Shown here: positions 43,377 to 54,945 of the stretch, one piece after another
How the letters are laid out: the number at the start of each line of letters is the position of its first letter
Numbering within the stretch: position 1 is the first letter of the stretch
Source: Fen-999 sp041480065
Lineage (GTDB): Bacteria; Pseudomonadota; Gammaproteobacteria; Burkholderiales; Rhodocyclaceae
Direction: 5' to 3'
NCBI GenBank assembly: GCA_041480065.1
Contig: JBGOZF010000002.1
Coordinates: forward strand, 82,581-146,580
DNA length: 64,000 bases
Notes under the pieces: generated by a model
What the model saw: the letters and a program-made list of their open reading frames with translations, nothing else
Told to the model about the DNA's origin: nothing
Database searches by the model: none
Position numbers and translations under genes: made by a program

Positions 43377-44354
43377 ATGCCGCTACCGATTGCACCCATT
43401 CTGGGAATTTTCGCCGACAACCTGCGCAAGCGCGGCAGTGTTCTGCCGCTGTCGAAGCGGACGGCCACGGGTTGGGCCCGCGGGCTCAATCTGCCACGCG
43501 GCGGCGAGACGGTTCTCTACACCGGGCACGTCTATCAGATGATCCCCGCCATCGACGCCATGTCGTCCCAGATGGCCCTGCTCGAAAACTCGTTCCTGAC
43601 CCGGTTCTTCGGCATAGGTCGTCTGATGAACAAGTTCATCAGCCTGTCCTTCTTCATGGGCCTCACCGCTTCGTCGGAGAAGATGCGCCATTCCAACCAG
43701 GTCCTGCGCGACATCGTCGGCCTGCTGCGCGAGGCGGGCGTCAAGTTCGGCTATCTCTATGAAGACGAGTTCTACGCCGGCGCGCTGCTTTACGACGACG
43801 GGCTGGACGAATCCTTCGGCAACCATGCCCGCCGCGTCGCCGCGCACCTGAAGAAGCTCGGCGTCAAGCGCCTGATCACCGTCGACCCGCACACCACCAA
43901 GATGCTCCGCCAGGCCTACCCGCACTTCGTCAAAGACTTCGACATCGAGGTCGTGAACTACCTCGAAGTGCTGGCCGAGAAGCATCCCGAGGCCGCCAAG
44001 CAGATGAACGGCGAAGTCGTGGTGCACGACTCCTGCGTCTATGCGCGCTACGAGAACATTTGCGACCAGCCCCGCGAACTGCTGCGGGCGGCGGGAATCT
44101 CCGTGCGGGAGCCGGAGCTGTCCGGCAAGGCAACGCACTGCTGCGGCGGACCGCTGGAGTCGCTTTTTCCAGCCGAGGCGCACCGGATTTCCGGCAATCG
44201 CGTCGAACAACTCGAAGCCCAGGGGAAAAACGTCGTGACCATGTGCCCGTTCTGCTGGGTGAACCTCAGCAAGGCCGCCGGGGACCGGCTTGTCATTAAC
44301 GACATCGCCAGCGCCCTTGCCGCCGGCCGTCGGCAAGCCTCGTCGAGCAGTTAG
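43377..44354 (+). CDS. HdrB-like subunit with one complete CCG domain
   Basis: A 325-aa HdrB. The C-terminal CCG (cysteine-rich) domain is complete: HDSC at about 221, THCCGGP at about 255 and MCPFCW at about 290. CCG domains hold the noncubane [4Fe-4S] cluster of HdrB. The expected first CCG domain is degenerate: the usual YxGC is YTGHVY (residue about 48) and no CCG follows. HdrB of methanogens has two such domains, so one active site is likely lost here. The start at 43377 has AGGAG upstream. Last gene of the operon. Confidence 0.88.
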   Translation: MPLPIAPILGIFADNLRKRGSVLPLSKRTATGWARGLNLPRGGETVLYTGHVYQMIPAIDAMSSQMALLENSFLTRFFGIGRLMNKFISLSFFMGLTASSEKMRHSNQVLRDIVGLLREAGVKFGYLYEDEFYAGALLYDDGLDESFGNHARRVAAHLKKLGVKRLITVDPHTTKMLRQAYPHFVKDFDIEVVNYLEVLAEKHPEAAKQMNGEVVVHDSCVYARYENICDQPRELLRAAGISVREPELSGKATHCCGGPLESLFPAEAHRISGNRVEQLEAQGKNVVTMCPFCWVNLSKAAGDRLVINDIASALAAGRRQASSSS

Positions 44355-44425
44355 CCAAGACCACCAATGAGCACCTGACGAGCGACGAATGTCGACTGCA
44401 CGTCTCGCTTCTGCAGGGGGTCGAT

Positions 44426-44488
44426 GCCATGATCACCAGCTGGGAGTAAGCGGACGCAGAAGAACCCGCAGAGCAGAAGTCCTGAAAG
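44426..44488 (+). pseudogene. Remnant of a cytochrome b gene 3' end
   Basis: This 63-bp stretch copies, imperfectly, the end of the cytochrome b gene (33101-33163). The two share GCCATG, CTGGGAG, GACGCAGAAGAACCC and GAGCAGAAGTCCT in order and spacing. The copy has an in-frame TAA where the gene has GAA, so it is not coding. The preceding 70 bp are open in the same frame but not clearly similar. Confidence 0.7.
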
Positions 44489-44550
44489 GGTCCTCACGAT
44501 AACTGGCGGCCCACCTCCCCGGGCGGCTCCTTCTTTGACCGCTCAAATGA

Positions 44551-44576
44551 CAACGGCCCGCTTTCGCGGGCCGTTG
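44551..44576 (+). terminator. Hairpin between convergent operons
   Basis: CAACGGCCCGC, four bases, then GCGGGCCGTTG form a perfect 11-bp stem with a TTTC loop. It lies between the hdr operon and the convergent PEP-CTERM gene and could end both. T-tracts are weak on both strands. Confidence 0.6.
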
Positions 44577-44596
44577 GAAACTTAAACTCTCGGAAA

Positions 44597-45349
44597 TCAA
44601 ACGCGGGCCGACAGTTTCCTTCTCAAACCCATTCCAACAACCATCGCTGCAGCGAACAGCGAAAGCGTGCCCGGCTCTGGAACCTTGTTCTTGACTGTCA
44701 GATGAGCAAGCTGTGATTCACCCTGACCGCCAGAATAATTCGCGCTTGACGAAAAATGAGAATTGTACCAACTCATGTTGGTGGCAAGAGGACCAGTGGC
44801 GGTATGGCCGTTGGTGTTCGCATAGACGTTGGCCGGATCCCATTGGTCATTCCAGCCAGCCACACCGCCGGCATTAGCCAAGGTTTCCGAGCAGGTCACG
44901 CGGGCCAGCAGCCAAAGGTCGCCAACCATCGCGCTCGTCACACTGATCGCACCGCTGGTGAAGTTGATCAACTGGTTGTTGGCCGTCCTCTCCCCATTCC
45001 ACCAAGGCGTCTCGCTGCCATTGACAATGTTGTAACCGAAGATGATTGCCTCACTCCCCGTGAATACCCCGTCGCCATTTTGGTCGAGCCATGCTTTGGC
45101 CAAGTCAGCGTAGTGATTGCCGAGGTTGGTCTTGTGCATCGTGACCTGAAACGTGACGCTTTGGCCGACAGCCAAGGCCGACGTTCCCCAAGTGCTACCG
45201 CCATTGGTACTCCACTGGATGCTTTGGACATCTTGCCAAGTCGTATTGCCATCCGCGGGCTCCGTGGGCGCTACCGTGGCCCAGCTTTGCCCGGCCATGG
45301 CAGCCAAGCCAAGGGCAAGAACCTTATTACGCAGGGATTTCAAGTTCAT
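44597..45349 (-). CDS. PEP-CTERM sorting-signal protein
   Basis: A 250-aa secreted protein. The signal peptide MNLKSLRNKVLALGLAAMAG ends at SWA-T. The body has a possible Ca2+ loop (LDQNGDGVFTGSE, near residue 100) and is rich in N, G, S, T and W. The C-terminus carries a textbook sorting signal: VPEPGTLSLF, a helix, then RRK. Two adjacent ATGs have GGAG upstream; the second is better spaced. Exosortase would process it for the cell surface or exopolysaccharide matrix. No named function. Confidence 0.85.
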   Translation of the reverse strand: MNLKSLRNKVLALGLAAMAGQSWATVAPTEPADGNTTWQDVQSIQWSTNGGSTWGTSALAVGQSVTFQVTMHKTNLGNHYADLAKAWLDQNGDGVFTGSEAIIFGYNIVNGSETPWWNGERTANNQLINFTSGAISVTSAMVGDLWLLARVTCSETLANAGGVAGWNDQWDPANVYANTNGHTATGPLATNMSWYNSHFSSSANYSGGQGESQLAHLTVKNKVPEPGTLSLFAAAMVVGMGLRRKLSARV

Positions 45350-45579
45350 CATGCGACTCCAAGAAAACACGCCGGGATGGGATATACGCGGCGAACAGAT
45401 TATGTGACATGTATCAAGCATTTCTCGTGCCAAAACTTTATCACCCTGATTATCAATAATAATTTCAAATAAACGAACATTGCATGTAAGAATTCCCGAC
45501 AACCACGAGACGATCTGCGCCAGAAACCTTCTGACTTTGCCCCCGCCGCGACCGCGTCCCATTGGGTCGTCTTCTTCGA

Positions 45580-48378
45580 TCACCTGGCCAGTTCAGCTTG
45601 AAGCCTGCGGGCATCCTCGATGCCCGTGAAGTTGGACCCAATCTTCAATGCTTGCGCAACTTCTTCCCGTGCCTCGGGTCGGCGCCCACTTTTTGCCAAA
45701 GCCGCCGCCAAGTGGTAACGGATCTCCGGATCGGTCGAATTTCGCAGGCGGGCATCGCGCAACAGCGTTAGCGCCCGGTCAAGCTGACCTTGCCTGAACA
45801 AGAGCCAGCCGAGGGTGTCGCTGACCACGGGATCGTTTGGGCGCAAGGCATACGCCCGTTCAGCAAAGCCGGTTGCAGCCTTGTCGTTCTGCGCCAAAGC
45901 CGCCTGCGCCAGATTGTTCCAGGCCAAGGCATCGTCCGGCTGCAGTTTGAGGATTCTTTCGTAGGCTGCACGGGCAGCGGCAAAATTCCCCAACCGCAGA
46001 TCGGCATCGCCGATGGTACGCAGGAGTCCGATATTGTCTGGATGGTTTGCTTGCCACTTATCCAGGAACAGCACACCTTTGGCAGCATCGCCCGCGGCGA
46101 CATGGGCCCGGTATAGGCGCAGTGCGATATCGGGGTTGTCGTCCTTCTTGAGAGCGCTCCCGTAGGCCGTCAAGGCAGCGGCTGGCTGTCCGCGTGCCAT
46201 CGCCAAATCTCCCTGGAGGCGCAGCGCAACAGCCCCGCCGCCGGACTTTTCGCCAATTTGCTTGATCCGCTGTTCTGCTTTGGCAAATTCACGCTGGCGA
46301 ATCTCGATTTCAGCACGCAGAATCAACGCCGGCAGGAAGTCCGGCTGGGAGCTAAGTGCCTTGTCGAGGCTATAGGCGGCACCACTATCGTTGCCGGCCG
46401 CCATTTGCAGTCGGGCCACTTCGAACTGGGCCGCCGGATCGTAGTTGGCATAGCGCGCCATGTCGGTCAGCGTCTGCCGGGCGGAACTGCTGTCGCCCTT
46501 AGCCAGTTGTATCCGCGCGACGAGCCCCAATACCACGGGGTTGTCCGGCGCGCTCAGCTGAACCTCCTTGGCAACAGTCAGCGCCTTGTCGATCGCTCCC
46601 GTCAGCAAATGCAACTCAGCAAGGCGGGTTCCGGCCGCTATCGCAGCCTTCGGGTTCACGCGCGCCCTGTCCAACCAGCGGGCTGCCTCGTCGTGGTGCT
46701 TTGCCTTCTGCTCGATCGATGCCATTTCCATCATGGCATCGGCGTTCTTTTCGTCCGTCTTCAGCAAGCCCAAGAGTCGCTGACGCGCTGCTTCAGGCTT
46801 GCCTTCTACCTGGTCGAGAGAACTGAGATTCAGGATCGCTCCCGGGTGGCCGGGACTCAGCGCCAACGCCCGTTCGTACGCTTTGCGTCCGCCTGCACGA
46901 TCACCAGCGGCAACTCGCACGACGCCGAGCAAGTTCTGCACTGCGAGATTCGACGGGTCGTTCCTTGCCAAGGTCTCGACGACCTCGAGTGCTTTCTTCG
47001 GCTGACCGGCACGCAGGTAGAGACTCGCAAGGATCATTCCGGTCCGAGTCTGTTTCTGATCCTTGGCCCACGCATGGCGCAGTTGCTCGATCGCCTGGTC
47101 GCCCTTGCCGATGCCAGCCAGGCTGACACCGAAATCGGTGAGGATGTCGGCTGCACCCCCCGAATAGCGCACCGCCTGATCCAGAAGTTCGGAAGCGCCG
47201 CGATAATTGCCTTCCTGCATGTATGCAGTCGCCAGGAGCGAAAGCACGCGTGGATCGTTGGGCGAACTGCGCCTGAGCGGTTCCAGCAACAAAGCAGCGC
47301 CCGCATGGTTGCCGGCATCGAGAAGTAGCCTGGCCTGGAGCTTGGTCGCCGCGGGGTCACCCGGATAGCGGCGCAAGAGTGTGGTCAACTTGTCTGACGC
47401 CTTCTCCCGGTTGCCCAAATCGTAGTGTGCCAATGCGTTAAGCATCAGCATTTGCTTGTTGGCCGCCAATACGGCGGCAGGAATCGGATCGAGCATGCTT
47501 GTCACTTCCTCAAGCGCCACCTTGGTCGCCACCTTGTCGCCGCGACGCGTCGCGACCAACGCCCGCATATAGGAAGCGCGTGGTTCAGACGGCTGAATAT
47601 CCGCGATCGCCGCCAGTTCACGGTCTGCCTCATCGATGCGACCGAGTTCGATCAGCAAAGATGCCCGGCTCACGCGGGGCTCGAGATAGTTCGGACTCAG
47701 CGTCGATGCCTTCGCATATGACGCAAGCGCATTCTGCCGATCACCCGCAGCCTGCTGCAAGGAACCACGCATGTTCCAGGCTGCCGCATCGCTCGGTGCC
47801 AGCGACAACACTTCGTCGACGAACTTGTTGGCCGTGGCAAGATCGCCTTTGCGCGCACTGAACGCCGCCTGTGCCAGACGAACCGGACCGGACCGTGGAT
47901 CGAGTGCTCTGGCCTCGTCCAGCGTCTTCAGCGCAGCAGAAATGCTCTCTTTCTCGGCCTGGGCGTTGGCGCGCAGCACAAGCACGTCGATTTGCTGGGC
48001 TAGCGGTAGCCCGCCAGGCGTCACACGTTCAAGCAGCGCGTCGTACTTGCCTTGGGCCAAGTAGGCCTGACCAAGCAGTGGAAGCACCTCAGCGCGACTG
48101 ACGCCTTGACGCAGCGCCTCGTCGAACTCGACCTCGGCGCCGACAGGATCTCCCGAAGAGAGGAGCGCTTTGCCCAAGAGCACATGCGCCGCCAGCATCT
48201 TCTGGTCGGCCTGGATCGCGTTCTTGAGCTGGATGATCGCGCCCGGCAGGTCCTTCCGCTCGTAGCGTACCTGCGCATCCTCGTAGTAGCGCGAAGCCTT
48301 GGAGTCGGCGGCCGGCGCCGGGATCGAAACGACGGCGGCGATGCCAGCCGTCAGCAGGAATTTGGCCAGGAAACGCAT
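45580..48378 (-). CDS. PrsT-like TPR-repeat protein of the exosortase system
   Basis: A 932-aa exported protein of near-continuous tetratricopeptide repeats (about 20 units, with A-x-x-x-L-x-x-A and P-x patterns). The signal peptide MRFLAKFLLTAGIAAVVSI ends near PAPAA; no lipobox Cys is seen, although the PEP-CTERM system PrsT is usually a lipoprotein. The match is by length, repeat density and neighbouring PEP-CTERM gene. In that system it takes part in exopolysaccharide and surface protein export. The start at 48378 begins the signal peptide; a longer frame overlaps the upstream gene. Confidence 0.78.
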   Translation of the reverse strand: MRFLAKFLLTAGIAAVVSIPAPAADSKASRYYEDAQVRYERKDLPGAIIQLKNAIQADQKMLAAHVLLGKALLSSGDPVGAEVEFDEALRQGVSRAEVLPLLGQAYLAQGKYDALLERVTPGGLPLAQQIDVLVLRANAQAEKESISAALKTLDEARALDPRSGPVRLAQAAFSARKGDLATANKFVDEVLSLAPSDAAAWNMRGSLQQAAGDRQNALASYAKASTLSPNYLEPRVSRASLLIELGRIDEADRELAAIADIQPSEPRASYMRALVATRRGDKVATKVALEEVTSMLDPIPAAVLAANKQMLMLNALAHYDLGNREKASDKLTTLLRRYPGDPAATKLQARLLLDAGNHAGAALLLEPLRRSSPNDPRVLSLLATAYMQEGNYRGASELLDQAVRYSGGAADILTDFGVSLAGIGKGDQAIEQLRHAWAKDQKQTRTGMILASLYLRAGQPKKALEVVETLARNDPSNLAVQNLLGVVRVAAGDRAGGRKAYERALALSPGHPGAILNLSSLDQVEGKPEAARQRLLGLLKTDEKNADAMMEMASIEQKAKHHDEAARWLDRARVNPKAAIAAGTRLAELHLLTGAIDKALTVAKEVQLSAPDNPVVLGLVARIQLAKGDSSSARQTLTDMARYANYDPAAQFEVARLQMAAGNDSGAAYSLDKALSSQPDFLPALILRAEIEIRQREFAKAEQRIKQIGEKSGGGAVALRLQGDLAMARGQPAAALTAYGSALKKDDNPDIALRLYRAHVAAGDAAKGVLFLDKWQANHPDNIGLLRTIGDADLRLGNFAAARAAYERILKLQPDDALAWNNLAQAALAQNDKAATGFAERAYALRPNDPVVSDTLGWLLFRQGQLDRALTLLRDARLRNSTDPEIRYHLAAALAKSGRRPEAREEVAQALKIGSNFTGIEDARRLQAELAR

Positions 48379-48430
48379 GATGGTTCTCGCAATGGCGTCA
48401 GAATGGTAATTGACGATGATAACAGCCGCT

Positions 48431-49263
48431 CTATTTCCCGGAACGGTCGGCGGCATCCCGCAGGAAGGGTTCGTACTCGAGCCAGTCGGAGACCGGGCCG
48501 ACATGCGAGAAGACGATCAGGCCGTTCTTGTCGAGAACATAAGTCGTCGGAAAGCGGCTGGCGATCTCGCGGTCGTTGATGGTTCCGGTGCCGGCCAGGC
48601 GGAATTTCGCGTCGTCCTCACCCGTCGATCCGGAGTCGTAGAGCGGCAGCGTGATCCCCTGCTTTTCGGCCCAGGCGCGCGAGACGTCGAACGTCTCGCG
48701 CGTTTGCAGCGGCACGAAAGCGATGTCCTTGCGATCGGAGAGCGCCGCGTGCAGCCTTTGCAGATCGGGCATCTCCCTACGGCACGGCGGGCACCAGGCG
48801 CCCCAGAAATGGACTACTGCCACCCTGCCCTTTAGCGACGACATACTTCGGCGATTTCCCCTGGCGTCGCTGAACGCGAGGTCCATGAAGCGCTGCCCCG
48901 GTTCGCTGCCGATTGCCGCGCGCCGCGCCTGATGCACCGTTGCATACGGCCCCCAGAGCTGCGTCCATGCCTTCGCGTCGAACACCGTGCGCGCATCGAC
49001 CGCATAGCTCACGCAACGTTGCCGGGTCTGTGCCTGGCATGAGGCAAGCGCCTTTTGCTCCGCAGTCGCGGCGTCGGCTTCGGCGGACACCCAGGCCCAG
49101 GCGCCGCCTGGGGCGATGGCGAAAGCCCGGTGGTCGGGTGCTTCGAGATAGGCGCGGTACTCTGCCTGGTCGGCGGGCGACAACTGCGGCGGCATCGCCG
49201 GCGCCGCAATGCACGGCCCTGCGATGCCCACCAGCAAACCGCAAAGAATCCTGATCAGACGAT

Positions 49264-49267
<4 letters not shown>
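48431..49267 (-). CDS. TlpA/ResA-like thioredoxin with N-terminal extension
   Basis: A 278-aa periplasmic thiol-disulfide protein. After a signal peptide (ending CIAA-P) there is an extension of about 100 residues with two Cys (ALASC and QRCVSYAV, DUF4189-like in style). The thioredoxin domain follows, with active site WCPPC at about residue 158 in HFWGAWCPPCRREMPDLQ. Such proteins reduce disulfides, for instance in cytochrome c maturation, which would suit a cytochrome-rich cell. Its ATG overlaps the clpB stop (ATGA), so the two are coupled. Confidence 0.87.
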
Positions 49268-51846
<2,579 letters not shown>

Positions 51847-51952
51847 GAAGCTCTCCCGAATGTCGATGCACACAAAATGGGGATTCGGCGGTCGTTTTCA
51901 ACCTCCCATCGCGGGCGCATAATGCCGCCGAGAGCAAACTAGAGGAAGTGTA

Positions 51953-52174
51953 ATGCCCAACCATCCGGCGGCGGCCGCGCTGCGGGCCTCCGACACCGGC
52001 AAGATCCTGTCCGCCCGGGGAAGCGGTGGGCTTGATCCGCGATGGCGACACGGTGGCCACCACCGGGTTCGTCGGCATCGGCTTCGCCGAGAATCTCGCC
52101 GTCGCCCTCGAGCGCCACGACTCGGCGGCGCGGATCTTCGACACCATCGAAGCAGCCAGAACGTCGCTGCGCTG
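51953..52174 (+). pseudogene. Truncated, frameshifted CoA-transferase 5' fragment
   Basis: The start ATG at 51953 reads KILSAR in one frame; one base later the frame continues EAVGLIRDGDTVATTGFVGI and then AENLAVALERH. Joined, this is the N-terminus of propionate/acetoacetate-type CoA-transferase (K-I-L/I-S/T-A-R-E-A, G-F-V-G). A run of four G (52016-52020 region) has one G too many. After about 50 residues the match ends, and the catalytic Glu and second half are missing. It is a gene remnant, 60 bp before the phasin. Confidence 0.75.
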
Positions 52175-52234
52175 AACCGTCGCGCTTTGCTATTGAGATG
52201 GAAGTTGCTAGATTGTGCATAGGAGGCTTAAATC

Positions 52235-52738
52235 ATGAAGACGAAGAACGAGTTTGGCGAGATCCCGCGCAAGAACATGGAAGCAGCCATGCGACTGGCG
52301 CAATTGTCGATTGAAAATTCCCAGAAGATCATGGCGCTGCAATCCCAGTTGGCGCGCGACCTGCTTGTCGATAGCATGAGCCAGGCGAAGGATCAGGCCG
52401 ACAAGACCGACCCGCTCTCGGTGATGAACCTGCGCGCCCGCTACACCCAGGAATCGATGCAGAAGATGGTCGCCACCGCCCAGGAAATCGCCGACATCGG
52501 CAACGGCGCCAGAGCCGAGTTCTCGCGCCTGCTGACCGAGCAACTGGCGGCCGGCAGCCAGGATATGGTGGAGGCCTTTCAGTCCTTCTTCAAGGCGCTG
52601 CCCGGCCAGAATACCAATGTCCTGGAGACGATGCAGCAGGCGATGGCCAACGCCAACGCTGCCTTCGAGCAGATGTCGCAGGCTTCCGCGAAGGCTTTCG
52701 AGACCATGAATCCGGCAGCGACGACACGAAAGAAGTAG
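52235..52738 (+). CDS. Phasin family protein
   Basis: A 167-aa alpha-helical amphipathic protein without signal or membrane segment. It resembles phasins (PhaP) in AQLSIENSQKIMALQSQLAR, the TQESMQKMVATAQEIADIG block and a C-terminal alanine-rich coiled coil. Phasins coat polyhydroxyalkanoate granules. AGGAGG precedes the ATG. No polymer synthase is in the window. It lies between two broken genes. Confidence 0.88.
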   Translation: MKTKNEFGEIPRKNMEAAMRLAQLSIENSQKIMALQSQLARDLLVDSMSQAKDQADKTDPLSVMNLRARYTQESMQKMVATAQEIADIGNGARAEFSRLLTEQLAAGSQDMVEAFQSFFKALPGQNTNVLETMQQAMANANAAFEQMSQASAKAFETMNPAATTRKK

Positions 52739-52799
52739 TCCGCGCTTCCTGGACAGGCGACACAGAGTCCAGGAGGTCCAAGATCCCAGGGGGACAATC

Positions 52800-54416
52800 T
52801 TGATTCAGGCGAGAAGCATCCGCACACCGTTGCTTGTGGTCATCGTTCTTTCGTCTGTCATCATGCTTGTCGGCGGCATAATCGCCTTGTGGTCGCTGAC
52901 CAACGTCGCCGCCCGTTTCGCCAGCTTCGTCGAGCGCGACCAGGCCCGTCTTCGGGCATATGACGGCATGTACGCCCAAGGCTTGCAGACCGGCCAGGCG
53001 ATCCGCAACATCATTCTCGATGCAGCCAACCCCAAGGCCTACAAGAACCTGGAAGAGGCGCAGAAGGCCTTTTCCGGGCAGCTGCGACGGCCCGGCAACT
53101 TGTCGACAACTCGGGCGAGACCGAGTTGCTGCAAAGTCTCCAGAACCGCTGGACGGCAAACGTAGCGCTCAAGGACAGGATCCGGGACCTGGCGAAAACC
53201 GGTCAACAGGCCGAAGCCGTACAAGTGCTGAACAAGGAAGAGACGCCCTCCTGGCGCGACATCAAGGATACGCTGCTGAAACGCTCAGAAGAGCAGGCCC
53301 AGGCAGTCGAGACGTCCAAGAAAGCCGTGGCCGACGAGGCCTCCGGCGGCACCATGCTGAGCGTCGTTGCCTTCATCGGCGCATTTGCGATCGCCATGAT
53401 CATGGTGACGACGACCATCGCCCGCATCCGGCGGCCGCTGCTGAACCTGGAGAACTCCATGTGCCAACTGGAGTCCGGCGACGGCGACCTGACCCGCCGC
53501 CTGCCTGTCGAAACCCATGATGAAGTAGGACGCACGGCCACAAGCTTCAACAACTTCATCGGCAGCCTCCAGGGCACGATTGGCAACGTGCAGACCAACG
53601 ACCAAGGTGGCGAGCGAATCGGCGCAACTGGCGACGACGGTCGAATCTGTCTCGCAGGCTTCGGCCCGGCAATCGGAAGCGGCCGCGGCCATCGGCGCCG
53701 CCATCGAGCAGTTGATCACGAGCATCGAATCGGTGTCGGCCTCGGCGCAGGAGGTCAAGGCAACCTCTGACAGCAGCTTGCGCAATGCCGAAGCGGGTTC
53801 CAGGAGCGTGAGCCGCCTGCGGCAGGAGATCGAGCGCATCGAGCAGTCGGTACAGGGCATCTCCCGGGCCACGGACCAGTTTGTCACCAACTCGCAAACC
53901 ATCACCGGTCTCACCGGCCAGGTCAAGGAGATTGCCAACCAGACCAATCTGCTGGCGCTCAACGCCGCCATCGAGGCAGCCCGCGCCGGCGAACACGGGC
54001 GCGGCTTCGCGGTCGTCGCCGACGAAGTGCGCGGACTGGCGGAGAAGTCGAGCAAGGCCGCGGCGGAAATCGACACCATCACCCAGGGAATCGGCAACGA
54101 GTCGCAGAATCTGAAGAACGCGATCCAGGTCAGCACCGATATCCTGACAGAGAGCCGCGGCACGCTGGAAACCGTCGCCGGCCTGTTGCAGGAAAGCGCA
54201 GTGGTGGTCGGCAAGGAGCATCAGGGCATCGACGACATCAACCACTCGCTTTCGGAGCAGAAGAATGCCGGGCACGAGATCGGGCGGAGCCTTGAATCCA
54301 TCGCCACTGCCACCGAGCAGACCAGCGCCGCCGCGCGCAACACCGCGGCATCGGCCCAGAATCTCAGGACCATCTCGGCGAACCTTCAGGCGAGCGTCAA
54401 CCGATTCAAGGTGTAG
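52800..54416 (+). pseudogene. Methyl-accepting chemotaxis protein with two frameshifts
   Basis: Three frames make up one chemoreceptor. The first (52800-about 53095) has a membrane helix and a four-helix-type sensor start. The second (about 53095-53600) has the rest of the sensor, a second helix and HAMP-like ARIRRPLLNLENSMCQLESG. The third (about 53600-54416) is the signalling domain with EIANQTNLLALNAAIEAARA and GRGFAVVADEVRGLAEK. A shift of one base is needed near 53095 (GGCCCGGC) and near 53600 (ACCAACGACC). The gene is broken as written, or the sequence has two errors. No ligand can be named. Confidence 0.85.
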
Positions 54417-54861
54417 TTTGGTCGCCCTGCCAGCGAAGGGCAGCCTCTTCGTCGGTTTCGCGGGCATCGACCCAGTGGCTGCCGGAGTCCGTTTCCTCGC
54501 GCTTCCAGAACGGCGCCCGCGTCTTCAGATAATCCATGATGAATTCGCAGGCAGCGAATGCCGCCTGACGGTGGCGCGACGATACCGCGACCAGCACGAT
54601 GCGCCCCCCGGGCAGCAGTCGCCCGACCCGGTGAATCACCCGCACCGCCAGGAGAGGCCAGCGGCCGCGCGCCTCTTCGACGATCTCGGCCAGCGCCTTC
54701 TCGGTCATACCCGGGTAGTGTTCGAGGGTCATTGCCGCCACGTCGGCGCCGCGGACCAGACCGACGAAACTCGCGACCGCTCCAGCCTCGTCGTCGCCCG
54801 ACGTCAACGCATCCAGTTCAGCGGCAACATCGAAATCCGCTTCCTGAATCGAAATGCTCAT
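54406..54861 (-). CDS. moaE: Molybdopterin synthase catalytic subunit MoaE
   Basis: A 151-aa MoaE. Landmarks are GAVASFVGLVR, LEHYPGMTEKAL, IHRVGRLLPG, HRQAAFAAC and the KTRAPFWKRE motif whose lysines contact MoaD. With MoaD it adds two sulfurs to precursor Z to form molybdopterin. The start at 54861 (MSISIQEADF) has GAGGG upstream; a 27-codon extension is low-complexity repeat translation. Its last 11 bp overlap the chemoreceptor gene end. Confidence 0.94.
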   Translation of the reverse strand: MSISIQEADFDVAAELDALTSGDDEAGAVASFVGLVRGADVAAMTLEHYPGMTEKALAEIVEEARGRWPLLAVRVIHRVGRLLPGGRIVLVAVSSRHRQAAFAACEFIMDYLKTRAPFWKREETDSGSHWVDARETDEEAALRWQGDQTTP

Positions 54862-54945
54862 GCCCTCGCTGGGCCGCCCCGAGAGGGCATCCGCCCCCCC
54901 GTGGGGGGCAGCGAGGGGCTTTTGCGAGCGTGGGGGGCTCATCTT
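54862..54945 (+). repeat. GC-rich palindromic intergenic repeat
   Basis: The moaD-moaE gap is packed with near-palindromic C and G runs, such as CCCCCCCGTGGGGGG, and GCCCCTCGCTGCCCCCCAC on the minus strand. Similar patches are scattered between genes in many betaproteobacteria, from general knowledge. It might form an mRNA hairpin between the two coupled genes. Confidence 0.5.

Noticed and set aside
37099..44354. Canonical sHdr or Dsr sulfur-oxidation cluster
   Set aside because: There is no lipoate-binding protein gene, no second hdrB/hdrC pair and no dsrAB, while MvhD and a GltD-type fusion are present; the label would mislead.
44355..44455. Short open frame ending TSWE after hdrB
   Set aside because: It has no ribosome site, and its last part is the decayed copy of the cytochrome b gene end.
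51953..52222. 89-aa protein starting at 51953
   Set aside because: Only its first 20 or so residues match a CoA-transferase; the match continues in another frame, so it is annotated as a pseudogene.
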